From: Tardiphaga sp.
GTDB taxonomy: Bacteria; Pseudomonadota; Alphaproteobacteria; Rhizobiales; Xanthobacteraceae
Direction of reading: 5' to 3'
DNA: 12,117 nt
NCBI GenBank assembly: GCA_028290765.1
Contig: JAQGJF010000350.1
Location: forward strand, 1 to 12,117
Below are positions 1 to 6,941 of this stretch, in pieces (the stretch's first letter is position 1; every line of letters starts with the position of its first letter). The notes beneath the pieces were generated by a model, which ran no database searches, was not told the origin of the DNA, and was given only the letters and a program-made list of their open reading frames with translations. The position numbers were made by a program, and so were the translations under genes.

Positions 1-28
1 GCAGATGGCGTCTTGTCAGCTTTGGCAT
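1..28 (-). CDS. 5' end of an unidentified gene, cut by the window edge
   Basis: Reading the minus strand, an ATG at 28 is preceded by the strong ribosome-binding site GGGAGGA about four bases upstream. It opens a frame beginning MPKLTRRHL that leaves the window after nine codons. It lies 44 bp downstream of the apnO-like gene on the same strand, so it is probably the third gene of that operon. The basic start with a twin arginine is compatible with a Tat or Sec export signal, such as that of a periplasmic binding protein. Nine residues cannot establish this, and no product is assigned. Confidence 0.5.
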
Positions 29-72
29 CGGATCCTCCCTTGGTGTTTTTTTGGTTTGGTGTTTGAAAATTT

Positions 73-921
73 TCAGGCTGCCTTTGGATTGCAGATGTCG
101 ATCACCGACTGCTTGACCGCGGCGGGATTGAATATCCGCTCCAGCCAGCCGTCCCGGAAGATTTCCGGCTTGGCGAGGGCGATGGCGTGAAGCGCGCCGT
201 CGGAGAATTTTCCGGTCGGGTTGACTTCAAACGCAATGGAAAGCCCGATCGCGATATGGCCGAGCACGAAGTCGGTCGCGGCCTGCCTGGGAACCCCGCG
301 GCGGACCGCTTCATCGGTGGCCTCGCGAATGGCGAGGCAGAGCGTGATCGCCACGGTTTCCGAAAGCGCGGGCTCCATGATGGCGATGTGCTCGACGCTG
401 CAGCGATGCGAACGCATCACCGGCCCGTAGAAAATCCGCGCGATGTCCTCGCACAGTTTGTAGTGTTGTTCCGGTCCCTGCATCAGCGCGCATACGATAT
501 GCTGCTTGGCGCGCTCGCCGCCGAAAAAGTCCGCCTTCGCCTCCGCCGTGGTCTCGTCGTTGAAAACCGAGGGGTGACAGGGGTGGGTGACGAAGTAGGT
601 GATGTCTTTGCGTTCCGGCAATTCACCGGCATAGGGGGCGGCGGCATCGAGCATGATGATGGCCGTGCCGGGCCTGATCCCGGGCACGATGTCGTGCGCG
701 ACCTTGCCGATCGAGCGGTCCGGAACCGCGAGGATAATGACATCGGCTGCCGCAAGCGCCTGGTCCAGCGGTTGGCATTCGAGACCGAGCGCGTCGCGCA
801 GCCGCGCGCGTCCTTCCGCGCTGACCTCGACCGGGATGATCGGGTAGGGAGATTTCTTCAGGTTGGTGGCCAGCCGAACGCCCATTTTGCCGCCGGCGCC
901 GAGCAGTGCAATTGTCGTCAT
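73..921 (-). CDS. apnO: NAD-dependent PGDH_C-family dehydrogenase, probable D-apionate oxidoisomerase
   Basis: The protein has 282 residues. Residues 1-70 form a Rossmann NAD(P)-binding domain with GAGGKMG at 8-14 and a VIILAVPD strand-loop at 61-68. The rest is the all-helical domain of the 'phosphogluconate dehydrogenase C-terminal' family, with HPCHP at 113-117, FNDET at 120-124 and LMQGPE at 146-151. From memory, this family includes ApnO, which oxidises and isomerises D-apionate to 3-oxo-isoapionate in D-apiose breakdown. ATG 921 is chosen because GGAG lies nine bases upstream. A TTG at 936 would add five residues and has no better site. The gene is 53 bp downstream of the ApsD-like gene on the same strand, which supports a sugar-acid role. 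The family assignment is firm. The substrate is inferred from similarity and context, and another branched or C5 sugar acid is possible. Confidence 0.72.
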   Translation of the reverse strand: MTTIALLGAGGKMGVRLATNLKKSPYPIIPVEVSAEGRARLRDALGLECQPLDQALAAADVIILAVPDRSIGKVAHDIVPGIRPGTAIIMLDAAAPYAGELPERKDITYFVTHPCHPSVFNDETTAEAKADFFGGERAKQHIVCALMQGPEQHYKLCEDIARIFYGPVMRSHRCSVEHIAIMEPALSETVAITLCLAIREATDEAVRRGVPRQAATDFVLGHIAIGLSIAFEVNPTGKFSDGALHAIALAKPEIFRDGWLERIFNPAAVKQSVIDICNPKAA

Positions 922-974
922 GCCTTCATTCTCCAATCAGGATCAATTTCGGTGGGGTGTGAATCTGCATCCGG

Positions 975-2015
975 TCACGCCGCCCTCGCGCGTTTCAGAT
1001 CGATCACCGTGTCGGTGGCCGCGCTTTCATAGGCGGCCAGCGCCAGCTTCAGGGTTTCGAAATTATCTTTTCCGGAGGGCTGGGCTTCGACCTTGCCGTC
1101 GAGCACATCGATCCAGTGCGACTGGATCGCGACGACGCTGTCCTGGATGCCATGCCAGGGTTTTTCGCCCCAGGACGGCACCGGCGGCGCGGCATCGATG
1201 CTGTCGACGGCGCCGGCGCGGTGCAGCTTCAGCTGGTATCCGCGGGTAAGCTCGAGGGTGCCGCGCTCGCCTTCGATCCGCGCCACCGTCTCCGGAAACG
1301 GTTCGGGCTCGAAACAGGTCTGGAACGAACAGTCGAGCACCGAGACGCCATTGCCCTGGTGACGCAACGAGGCGACAAACGCGTCTTCGCCGCGAACCCG
1401 CGGATTGTATCGCTGGGTCCGGCAATGAAGGCTGTCGACCTCGCCCATCAGCCAGCGCGCGAGATCGAACAGATGCAATCCCACATCCATGATCGAAAAT
1501 CGTTCGATCTCGGCGAGGTAGGGCTGGTTGCGATAATTGTCGTAGCCGTGCCGGAAGCTGATATGCGCGAAGTGCGGAAGCCCGATGCCGTCTTCGGCGA
1601 TGCATTGCTGCAATTTCCGGAACGGCCGCTGCCAGCGGAAATTCTCATGCACCATGAGAGGGCGGCCGGCGTTTTGTGCGGCCATCACCATGGCGTGGGC
1701 GTCGTCGAGCGTTTCCGCGAACGGCTTTTGGCAGATCGCCGCGATGCCATGCGCCAGCGCGAGGCAGACCAGTTGGCGATGTGACGGCGCGGTGGTCGCA
1801 ACGTCGACGAAGTCGAGCGTTTCGGATTTCAGCATGTCCGCCGCGTCGGTGTAGACGCGATCGATGCCAAAGCCCGAAGCCATCGCGCGAGCCCGGGCGG
1901 GGTCGAGATCGCAAACCGCCACGATTTCGGCGCGCGGCTCGCGGCGCCACGTCTCCATGTGGTTGCGAGCGAAGAACCCGCATCCGATCAGCGCTCCCCT
2001 GTAAATCGAAGCCAT
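975..2015 (-). CDS. apsD: Gfo/Idh/MocA-family dehydrogenase, probable D-apiose dehydrogenase
   Basis: The 346-residue length is normal for this cytosolic family of NAD(P)-dependent sugar dehydrogenases. The N-terminal Rossmann domain shows GCGFFA at 11-16 and the acidic D36 that ends the second strand. The usual EKP motif is present as QKP at 96-98, keeping the catalytic Lys97. The C-terminal domain holds DVGLHLFDLARW at 177-188 with D177 and H181, the typical active-site pair. The overall pattern (GALIGCGFFA, PLMVHENFRWQ, KPWHGIQDSV) matches what I recall of ApsD, which oxidises D-apiose to apionolactone. The ATG at 2015 has AGGT upstream and sits behind a credible promoter. It leads the minus-strand operon with apnO. 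The divergent lactonase would open the lactone product. The family is secure. The apiose substrate is probable but not proven, and other inositol or aldose dehydrogenases are the alternative. Confidence 0.72.
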   Translation of the reverse strand: MASIYRGALIGCGFFARNHMETWRREPRAEIVAVCDLDPARARAMASGFGIDRVYTDAADMLKSETLDFVDVATTAPSHRQLVCLALAHGIAAICQKPFAETLDDAHAMVMAAQNAGRPLMVHENFRWQRPFRKLQQCIAEDGIGLPHFAHISFRHGYDNYRNQPYLAEIERFSIMDVGLHLFDLARWLMGEVDSLHCRTQRYNPRVRGEDAFVASLRHQGNGVSVLDCSFQTCFEPEPFPETVARIEGERGTLELTRGYQLKLHRAGAVDSIDAAPPVPSWGEKPWHGIQDSVVAIQSHWIDVLDGKVEAQPSGKDNFETLKLALAAYESAATDTVIDLKRARAA

Positions 2016-2030
2016 TAAGACCTGCTTTTT

Positions 2031-2074
2031 TTGTAACTCATATACTCATCATACAAGTGGTGGTTTCTTGTCAA
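2031..2074 (-). promoter_or_regulatory. Promoter and possible operator of the apsD-like operon
   Basis: On the minus strand a perfect -35 hexamer TTGACA (2074-2069) is followed after 15 bases by TATGAT (2053-2048), a 5/6 match to the -10 box. A widely spaced inverted repeat TTGTA/TACAA (2031-2035 and 2052-2056) overlaps the -10 region, where a repressor could act. The octamer TATGATGA found here recurs upstream of the GntR gene. The 15-base spacing is short, and the operator role is inferred. Confidence 0.45.
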
Positions 2075-2176
2075 GGTGGTCATTTGCGGTGTTTAAGTAC
2101 CGGTAGTTTGATGACGGCCGGAGCGACGACAGCGATGGTGTTCGGGACGGCGCCGTCATCGGCTAGGTGAAATGCA

Positions 2177-3070
2177 ATGGAATCCTTGATGAAAAATCCC
2201 GATGTGACGTGCGTAGTGAATGAGGCCGACCAGCTGGGCGAAACCCCGCTCTGGTGCGAAAGGACCCAAAAACTCTGGTGGCTCGATATTGAAAGGCCGA
2301 GGCTGCAGTCGTTCGATCCCTCCAGCGGGAGGCACGACGTCTTCACCTTTGACAGCACCTATGCCGGCAGCCTTGCGATCTGCGCGAGCGGCGGCTTTCT
2401 CGTCGCGCTCGACAACGATCTGTTCCGGTTCGATCCGGATACGAGGGCGTTGGAAAAGTTCGTCACGGTCGAGCCGAAAAATCCGGCGACGCGGCTCAAT
2501 GACGGGCGATGCGATCGCCAGGGCCGCTTCTGGGTCGGCACCATGGACAATGGGTTGTCGCAGCCGCGCGGCAGCCTGTACCGCGTGGATCCCTCGGGCG
2601 TCGTCACGAGGGCCGATCAAGGCTTCATCGTCAGCAACTCCCTGACGACGTCGCCGGATGGCAGGACGCTGTATTTCTCCGACACGAGGAAATACGTGAT
2701 GTGGGCGTTCGATCTGGATGTCGACAGCGGCGACATCTCCAACCGGCGGGTCTTCTTCGATCATTCCGCCGACGGCAGCCGCCCCGACGGCGCCTGTGTC
2801 GATGCCGATGGCTGCGTATGGAATGCGATATTCGCCGGCTCCCGGATCGTCCGCTATTCTCCCACCGGAAAAATCGATCGGACCATCGCGCTGCCGGTCA
2901 CCAATCCCACCTGCCTGTGCTTCGGCGGAGCCGACTATTCAACGCTCTATGTGACCTCGGCGACCAAGATGATCGGTCCCGAAATGCTGGCGGAGGAGAC
3001 GCTGGCGGGAGCGGTGCTGGCGCTGGATGTCGGCGTGAAGGGCCTGCCCGAGGCGGCCTTCAGGATCTGA
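2177..3070 (+). CDS. SMP-30/gluconolactonase/LRE-family lactonase
   Basis: The 297-residue protein is a full-length six-bladed propeller hydrolase of the SMP-30 family. These enzymes open sugar lactones to aldonic acids using one divalent metal. The metal ligands are visible: Glu22 in GETPLW, Asn154 in VSNSLTTSPDG and Asp204 in RPDGACVDADG. They line up with Glu18, Asn154 and Asp204 of human SMP30. The substrate-side Asn108 in RLNDG is also present. SPDGRTLYFSDT at 159-170 is a family signature. The ATG at 2177 has AGGTGA six bases upstream. There is no signal peptide, so it is cytosolic. It is divergent from the ApsD-like gene and likely hydrolyses that enzyme's lactone product, replacing a dedicated apionolactonase. 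The exact lactone is an inference. A 14-bp tandem duplication covers the stop codon without altering the protein. Confidence 0.85.
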   Translation: MESLMKNPDVTCVVNEADQLGETPLWCERTQKLWWLDIERPRLQSFDPSSGRHDVFTFDSTYAGSLAICASGGFLVALDNDLFRFDPDTRALEKFVTVEPKNPATRLNDGRCDRQGRFWVGTMDNGLSQPRGSLYRVDPSGVVTRADQGFIVSNSLTTSPDGRTLYFSDTRKYVMWAFDLDVDSGDISNRRVFFDHSADGSRPDGACVDADGCVWNAIFAGSRIVRYSPTGKIDRTIALPVTNPTCLCFGGADYSTLYVTSATKMIGPEMLAEETLAGAVLALDVGVKGLPEAAFRI

Positions 3071-3087
3071 AGGTCAGGATCTGAAGG
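3060..3087 (+). repeat. Perfect 14-bp tandem duplication over the lactonase stop codon
   Basis: The unit TCAGGATCTGAAGG occurs twice head to tail (3060-3073 and 3074-3087), followed by a further TCA. The first copy contains the last codons and the TGA of the lactonase, and the second is an untranslated copy. It lies in the 35-bp gap between the convergent lactonase and GntR genes and is probably a replication-slippage event. Confidence 0.8.
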
Positions 3088-3105
3088 TCATGGCGGTCCG
3101 GCCGA

Positions 3106-3768
3106 TCAGCGCAGCGCGCCGATCGAGAGCGCGTGGGCGACGCAGTCGTTGATGTGCTCGACCAGGATCGCCTTGGCCTTCTCGGCGTCGCGCGCCAGCG
3201 CGCTTTCCAGCAGCGCCTGGTGCTGCTTCACCGTGGCGTTGCCGCGGTACTGCAGCGCATAGCGGAAATACTTGTCGAACACGATGGAATGCGTGTTCAG
3301 CAGTTCGCGCGAGCCGCAGTTCGAAATCAACGCCTGGTGAAACTCGCCGTCATAGCGCTTGCGGATTTCCGGCACGTCATGCGTCGAGTGGATCAGGCGC
3401 TCGGTGGCCGACAGCTTGTGATGGGCCGAGACCACCCGGCCTTCCCATTCGACGTCGCCGGCCAGGAACGATTGCGCCAGCGCATGCTGTTCGAGCAGGA
3501 TTCGCAATTGCGCCAGCTCGCGCAGGTTCTGGATCGATACCGGCGCGACCTCGAAGCCGCGCTGCATCTCGGCAACGACGAATCCCTCCGAGGCCAGCCG
3601 GTTGAGGATCTCGCGCAGCGTGCTGATGCTGACGCCGTAATCGTTCTTCATGGAATCGAGGCGCAGCCGCTCCGACGGCATCAGCACGCCGAAGATGATG
3701 TCGCTGCGGATGCGGTGATAGCCGCTTTCGCCCGCCGACACCGCGGTCTGGGAATTCTCCATCGCCAC
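3106..3768 (-). CDS. GntR-family transcriptional regulator with FCD ligand domain
   Basis: The 220-residue protein has a winged-helix DNA-binding domain at about 15-75. Its recognition helix region reads GVSISTLREILNRLASEGFV (45-64). An all-helical FCD effector domain follows from about 80. The FCD metal/ligand residues are present as Asp140 and His144 (DGEFH), His183 and His205. Such regulators usually bind a small organic acid that relieves repression of nearby transport and catabolic genes. The gene is divergent from the TRAP operon, with 227 bp between the two starts, so it most likely controls that operon and perhaps also the apsD-like operon. The start is uncertain: GTG 3768 has AGGA eight bases upstream, while ATG 3762 is two codons downstream with GAGA at similar spacing. 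The effector is unknown, and a sugar acid or its breakdown product is a reasonable guess. Confidence 0.85.
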   Translation of the reverse strand: MAMENSQTAVSAGESGYHRIRSDIIFGVLMPSERLRLDSMKNDYGVSISTLREILNRLASEGFVVAEMQRGFEVAPVSIQNLRELAQLRILLEQHALAQSFLAGDVEWEGRVVSAHHKLSATERLIHSTHDVPEIRKRYDGEFHQALISNCGSRELLNTHSIVFDKYFRYALQYRGNATVKQHQALLESALARDAEKAKAILVEHINDCVAHALSIGALR

Positions 3769-3867
3769 CGTCTCAGTCCTGTTTGCCGCCGATTAATGCG
3801 CGGTCACGGCCGATTTGGCCAGACAACGCCGCTTTGGTGCCCTGCAACATCAAGCGTTATGCATTTC

Positions 3868-3897
3868 ATCATATGATTTACGATATCTCATTTGACA
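3868..3897 (+). promoter_or_regulatory. Divergent control region: palindrome and -35 box ahead of the TRAP operon
   Basis: This AT-rich stretch in the gap between the GntR gene and dctP holds a perfect 10-bp palindrome ATCATATGAT (3868-3877). A consensus TTGACA (3892-3897) follows on the plus strand. No convincing -10 box lies 16-18 bases from it; TATGTT at 3910 is only 12 bases away. On the minus strand TTGTCA and TATGAT also occur here and could serve the GntR gene. The palindrome is the best operator candidate, but this is not demonstrated. Confidence 0.4.
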
Positions 3898-3995
3898 ATC
3901 ATTTCGCACTATGTTTTTTGCCCGATCAAAGGTGCTGGAACGCAATGGCAGGGAAAACTGTCGCCGGCACCGGTTTTGTCCAAGGGGAGGAATCG

Positions 3996-5012
3996 ATGAA
4001 GCTCGCTAAAATTCTGTCCGCCGCGATGATCGGCGGAGCGCTGTTTGCAGGCTGCGCATCGGCGCAAGAGGTTCAGGAGCGCACGATCCGTTGGGGGCAC
4101 CTCAACAACACCGATCATCCGGTCAGTCTCGGCGTCAAGAAATTCGCCGAAATCCTCGCAGCCAAGAGCGGCGGCAAACTCAACGTCCGCGAATTCGCCG
4201 CATCCCAGCTCGGCAACGAGTTGCAGCAGCAGGCGGCGTTGCGCGGCGGCACCCAGGAGATGCTGTCGGCCTCCACCACTTCATTGGCGACGGTAATCCC
4301 GGAATTCGGCGTGCTCGATTTTCCGTTCATCGTCAGCAATACCGACCAGGCCGACGGGCTGGTGCAGGGCGCCTTCGGCAAGGCAATGATCGATACGCTG
4401 CCGGCGCGCGGGCTGATCGGGCTCGGCTATTGGGGGCTTGGTTTCCGCAACGTCACCAACAGCACCCGGCCGATCGCCAAGCTCGAGGATTTCAACGGCC
4501 TGAAACTCCGCGTCATCCCCAATCCGGTCTATCTGGAATCCTTCAGCGCCTTCAAAGCCAACCCGATCCCGATGAGCTTTGGCGAATTGTATTCGGCGCT
4601 GGAAACCCGCACCGTCGACGGTCAGGAAAATCCCTATACGGTGATCCTGTCCAACAAGTTCTATGAAGTGCAGAAATACGTTTCCGCGACCAACCACACC
4701 TTCACCGAGAACATCATCATCGTCAGCAAGATCTTCTGGGACAAGCTGTCGCCGACCGAGCAGCGCATGATGCGGGAAGCCTACGAGGAAAGCCGCGGCT
4801 ACCAGAAGGAACAGACCCGGCTGCAGACCGAAAAGGCGCTCTCGGAATTGCAGGCCAAGGGCATGACCTACAACGCCATCGCGCCGGCCGAGCTGGAGCG
4901 GATGCGCAAGGCGGTCCAGCCGGTGGTCGACAAGATCTCGGGCGAACTCCGCCCCGACAAGGTCAAGCTGTTCAACGAAGAACTGGAACGCGTCCACAAG
5001 GAATTCAAGTGA
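3996..5012 (+). CDS. dctP: TRAP transporter substrate-binding protein, DctP family
   Basis: This 338-residue periplasmic protein captures the substrate for the DctQM permease. The start is ATG 3996, with AAGGGGAGG five bases upstream. The frame is open further upstream, but that part has no matching ribosome-binding site and would bury the signal peptide. Residues 1-23 form a Sec signal ending ASA, with QE starting the mature chain. A Cys at 20 is in a poor lipobox (FAGC). Family landmarks are Arg151 in GFRNVTN, Arg172 in GLKLRV (the arginine that usually clamps the ligand carboxylate) and Asn212 in GQENP. The Arg172 clamp implies an acidic ligand such as an aldonic or cyclitol acid rather than a free sugar. 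It is the first gene of a five-gene operon, and an 11-bp hairpin follows it. Confidence 0.93.
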   Translation: MKLAKILSAAMIGGALFAGCASAQEVQERTIRWGHLNNTDHPVSLGVKKFAEILAAKSGGKLNVREFAASQLGNELQQQAALRGGTQEMLSASTTSLATVIPEFGVLDFPFIVSNTDQADGLVQGAFGKAMIDTLPARGLIGLGYWGLGFRNVTNSTRPIAKLEDFNGLKLRVIPNPVYLESFSAFKANPIPMSFGELYSALETRTVDGQENPYTVILSNKFYEVQKYVSATNHTFTENIIIVSKIFWDKLSPTEQRMMREAYEESRGYQKEQTRLQTEKALSELQAKGMTYNAIAPAELERMRKAVQPVVDKISGELRPDKVKLFNEELERVHKEFK

Positions 5013-5035
5013 CGCGGAGCTGAGCCACTCGAACC

Positions 5036-5061
5036 GCGGAGCCGAAGCCGTTCGGCTCCGC
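5036..5061 (+). promoter_or_regulatory. Intercistronic hairpin between dctP and dctQ
   Basis: GCGGAGCCGAA (5036-5046) and TTCGGCTCCGC (5051-5061) are perfect complements, giving an 11-bp GC-rich stem with a four-base GCCG loop. No T-run follows, so it is not a classical full terminator. Hairpins in this position after a binding-protein gene commonly stabilise the upstream mRNA or cause partial termination, so the binding protein is made in excess of the permease. Confidence 0.65.
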
Positions 5062-5093
5062 TCTCAAATTCCCTGCTGAGTCCGGGCAATATC

Positions 5094-5603
5094 ATGGCAC
5101 GCGCTCTCGACCTGTATTGCACCCTGCTCAAGGGCGTCATCGCGCTGTGCCTCGCGGTCATGGTGGTGCTGGTGTTCGGCAATGTGGTGCTCCGCTACGG
5201 CTTCAATTCCGGCATCACGGTTTCCGACGAGCTGTCGCGCTGGCTGCTGGTCTGGCTCACCTTCCTCGGCGCCATCGTCGCGGTGCGCGAGCACACCCAT
5301 CTCGGCGTCGACAGCCTGGTCCGGATGCTGCCGCCCGGCGGCAAGCGGATCTGCTTCATCATCAATTATTGCCTGATGCTGTATGCCGATTGGCTGCTGC
5401 TCGACGGCAGCTGGCGCCAGACCATCATCAACATGGAAGACCGCGCGCCGGCCACGCATCTGTCGCTCGGCATCTTCTATGCAGTCGGCGTCGTGTTCGG
5501 CGTCTCGGCCGGCGTGATCCTGCTCTACGACCTGTTCCGGGTGGTGTCGGGGCAGGCGACCGAAGCCGACATGGTGGCGGTCAAGGAATCGGAAGAGCAC
5601 TGA
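5094..5603 (+). CDS. dctQ: TRAP transporter small permease, DctQ family
   Basis: The 169-residue inner-membrane protein has four hydrophobic segments at about 12-34, 48-64, 86-104 and 126-150. The family signature spans 34-73: RYGFNSG, then SDELSRW, then VREHTHLGVD. DctQ pairs with the large DctM subunit and docks the loaded binding protein. Transport by the family is driven by sodium or proton gradients. The start at ATG 5094 has only a weak ribosome-binding site, which agrees with lower expression than dctP after the hairpin. The gene ends 25 bp before dctM. Confidence 0.9.
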   Translation: MARALDLYCTLLKGVIALCLAVMVVLVFGNVVLRYGFNSGITVSDELSRWLLVWLTFLGAIVAVREHTHLGVDSLVRMLPPGGKRICFIINYCLMLYADWLLLDGSWRQTIINMEDRAPATHLSLGIFYAVGVVFGVSAGVILLYDLFRVVSGQATEADMVAVKESEEH

Positions 5604-5628
5604 TGCCGGGATCGCGGGGAAACAACAC

Positions 5629-6912
5629 ATGACGATCGCGGTGTTCACCTTCTCGCTGCTCGGCGCCATGGCGCTCGGCATGCCGATCGCCTTCGCGCTG
5701 ATCGTTTGCGGCGTGGCGCTGATGAGCACGATCGGGATGTTCGACTCCCAGATCGTGGCGCAGAACATCATCAACGGCGCCGACAGTTTTCCGCTGATGG
5801 CGATCCCGTTCTTCATGCTGGCCGGCGAAGTCATGAACAAGGGCGGGCTGGCCAAGCGCATCGTCAATGTCGCGCTGGTGGCGGTCGGCCATTTGCGCGG
5901 CGGGCTCGGCTACGTCACCATCCTGGCGTCCTGCATCCTGGCGTCGCTGTCCGGCTCCGCCGCCGCCGATGCTGCGGCCCTCGCCGCCTTGCTGGTGCCG
6001 ATGATGGTCGCCGCCGGCCACAAGAAGGCCTATGCCGCCGGCCTGGTGGCGGCCGGCGGCATCATCGCGCCGGTGATTCCGCCCAGCATCGGCTTCGTGA
6101 TCTTCGGCGTCGCCGCCGGGGTCTCGATCTCGAAACTGTTCATGGCCGGGATCGTGCCGGGCCTGATGCTCGGGGCCGGGCTGTGCATCTCCTGGTGGTG
6201 GGTGGTGCGCAAGGAAAATCTCACCCCGCCGCCGCGGGCCTCGCTTCGCGAAATCGTCACGGCCGTGGTCGACGGCTTCTGGGCCTTGATGCTGCCGGCC
6301 ATCATCATCGTCGGACTTCGGTTCGGGATCTTCACGCCGACCGAGGCGGCGGTGGTGGTCGCGGTCTATTCGCTGTTCGTGGCGACCTGCATCTATCGCG
6401 ACCTGAAGTTCTCGCAGGTCTATGCGGTGTTCGTGTCTGCGGCCGTCACCACCTCGATCGTGATGTTCCTGGTCGCCGCGGCCCTGGTGTCGTCGTGGCT
6501 GATCACGGTTTCCGAGATCTCCACCCAGATCGTGGTCCTGCTGCAGCCGTTCATGGGCAACAACATCCTGTTGATGTTCGCGATCATGGTGATCGTGGTG
6601 ATCGTCGGCACCGCGCTCGACATGACGCCGACCATCCTGATCCTGACCCCGATCCTGATGCCGATCATCAAGACCGCGGGCATCGATCCGGTCTATTTCG
6701 GCGTGCTTTTCATCATCAACAACGCCATCGGATTGATCACGCCGCCGGTCGGTGTGGTATTGAACGTCGTCTGCGGCGTTTCCAACATCAGCATGGAGGA
6801 GGTCATCAAGGGCGTCTGGCCCTTCATGATCGCGCAACTCGTGGTGCTGTTCCTGATGGTGCTGTTCCCGCCGCTGGTGACGGTGCCCGCCCGATGGTTC
6901 GGCGGATACTGA
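5629..6912 (+). CDS. dctM: TRAP transporter large permease, DctM family
   Basis: The 427-residue inner-membrane protein is the usual length for DctM and has about 12 hydrophobic segments throughout. It forms the ion-coupled translocation path of the TRAP system. Signatures are SGSAAADAAA (108-117), PPSIGFVIFG (151-160), TPTEAA (236-241) and TPPVG (371-375). The paired SGS and TPPVG regions belong to the elevator-type transport domain. The ATG at 5629 has GGGGA eight bases upstream. The gene is the third in the operon, followed after 29 bp by the dehydroquinase-like gene, so transport and that enzyme are co-expressed. Confidence 0.93.
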   Translation: MTIAVFTFSLLGAMALGMPIAFALIVCGVALMSTIGMFDSQIVAQNIINGADSFPLMAIPFFMLAGEVMNKGGLAKRIVNVALVAVGHLRGGLGYVTILASCILASLSGSAAADAAALAALLVPMMVAAGHKKAYAAGLVAAGGIIAPVIPPSIGFVIFGVAAGVSISKLFMAGIVPGLMLGAGLCISWWWVVRKENLTPPPRASLREIVTAVVDGFWALMLPAIIIVGLRFGIFTPTEAAVVVAVYSLFVATCIYRDLKFSQVYAVFVSAAVTTSIVMFLVAAALVSSWLITVSEISTQIVVLLQPFMGNNILLMFAIMVIVVIVGTALDMTPTILILTPILMPIIKTAGIDPVYFGVLFIINNAIGLITPPVGVVLNVVCGVSNISMEEVIKGVWPFMIAQLVVLFLMVLFPPLVTVPARWFGGY

Positions 6913-6941
6913 CACTTGTTTGGTGCAATGAAGGACACGCG

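Noticed and set aside
187..1032. Long plus-strand open frame of 281 codons opposite the apnO-like gene
   Set aside because: It is antisense to a clearly conserved enzyme, is rich in Arg/Gly/Asp as expected from high-GC shadow frames, and has no recognisable motif.
3783..3995. In-frame upstream extension of dctP
   Set aside because: It would add 71 residues before a clean signal peptide and cover the promoter region; the strong AAGGGGAGG fixes the start at 3996.
5581..6915. Minus-strand frame of 444 codons, very rich in His, Asp and Arg
   Set aside because: It is the complement of dctM; its HHDH-rich composition comes from the membrane-protein codons on the other strand.
5706..6941. In-frame upstream extension of the dehydroquinase-like gene
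   Set aside because: It is out of frame with dctM and has no conserved residues; the family N-terminus begins exactly at 6942 behind AAGGA.
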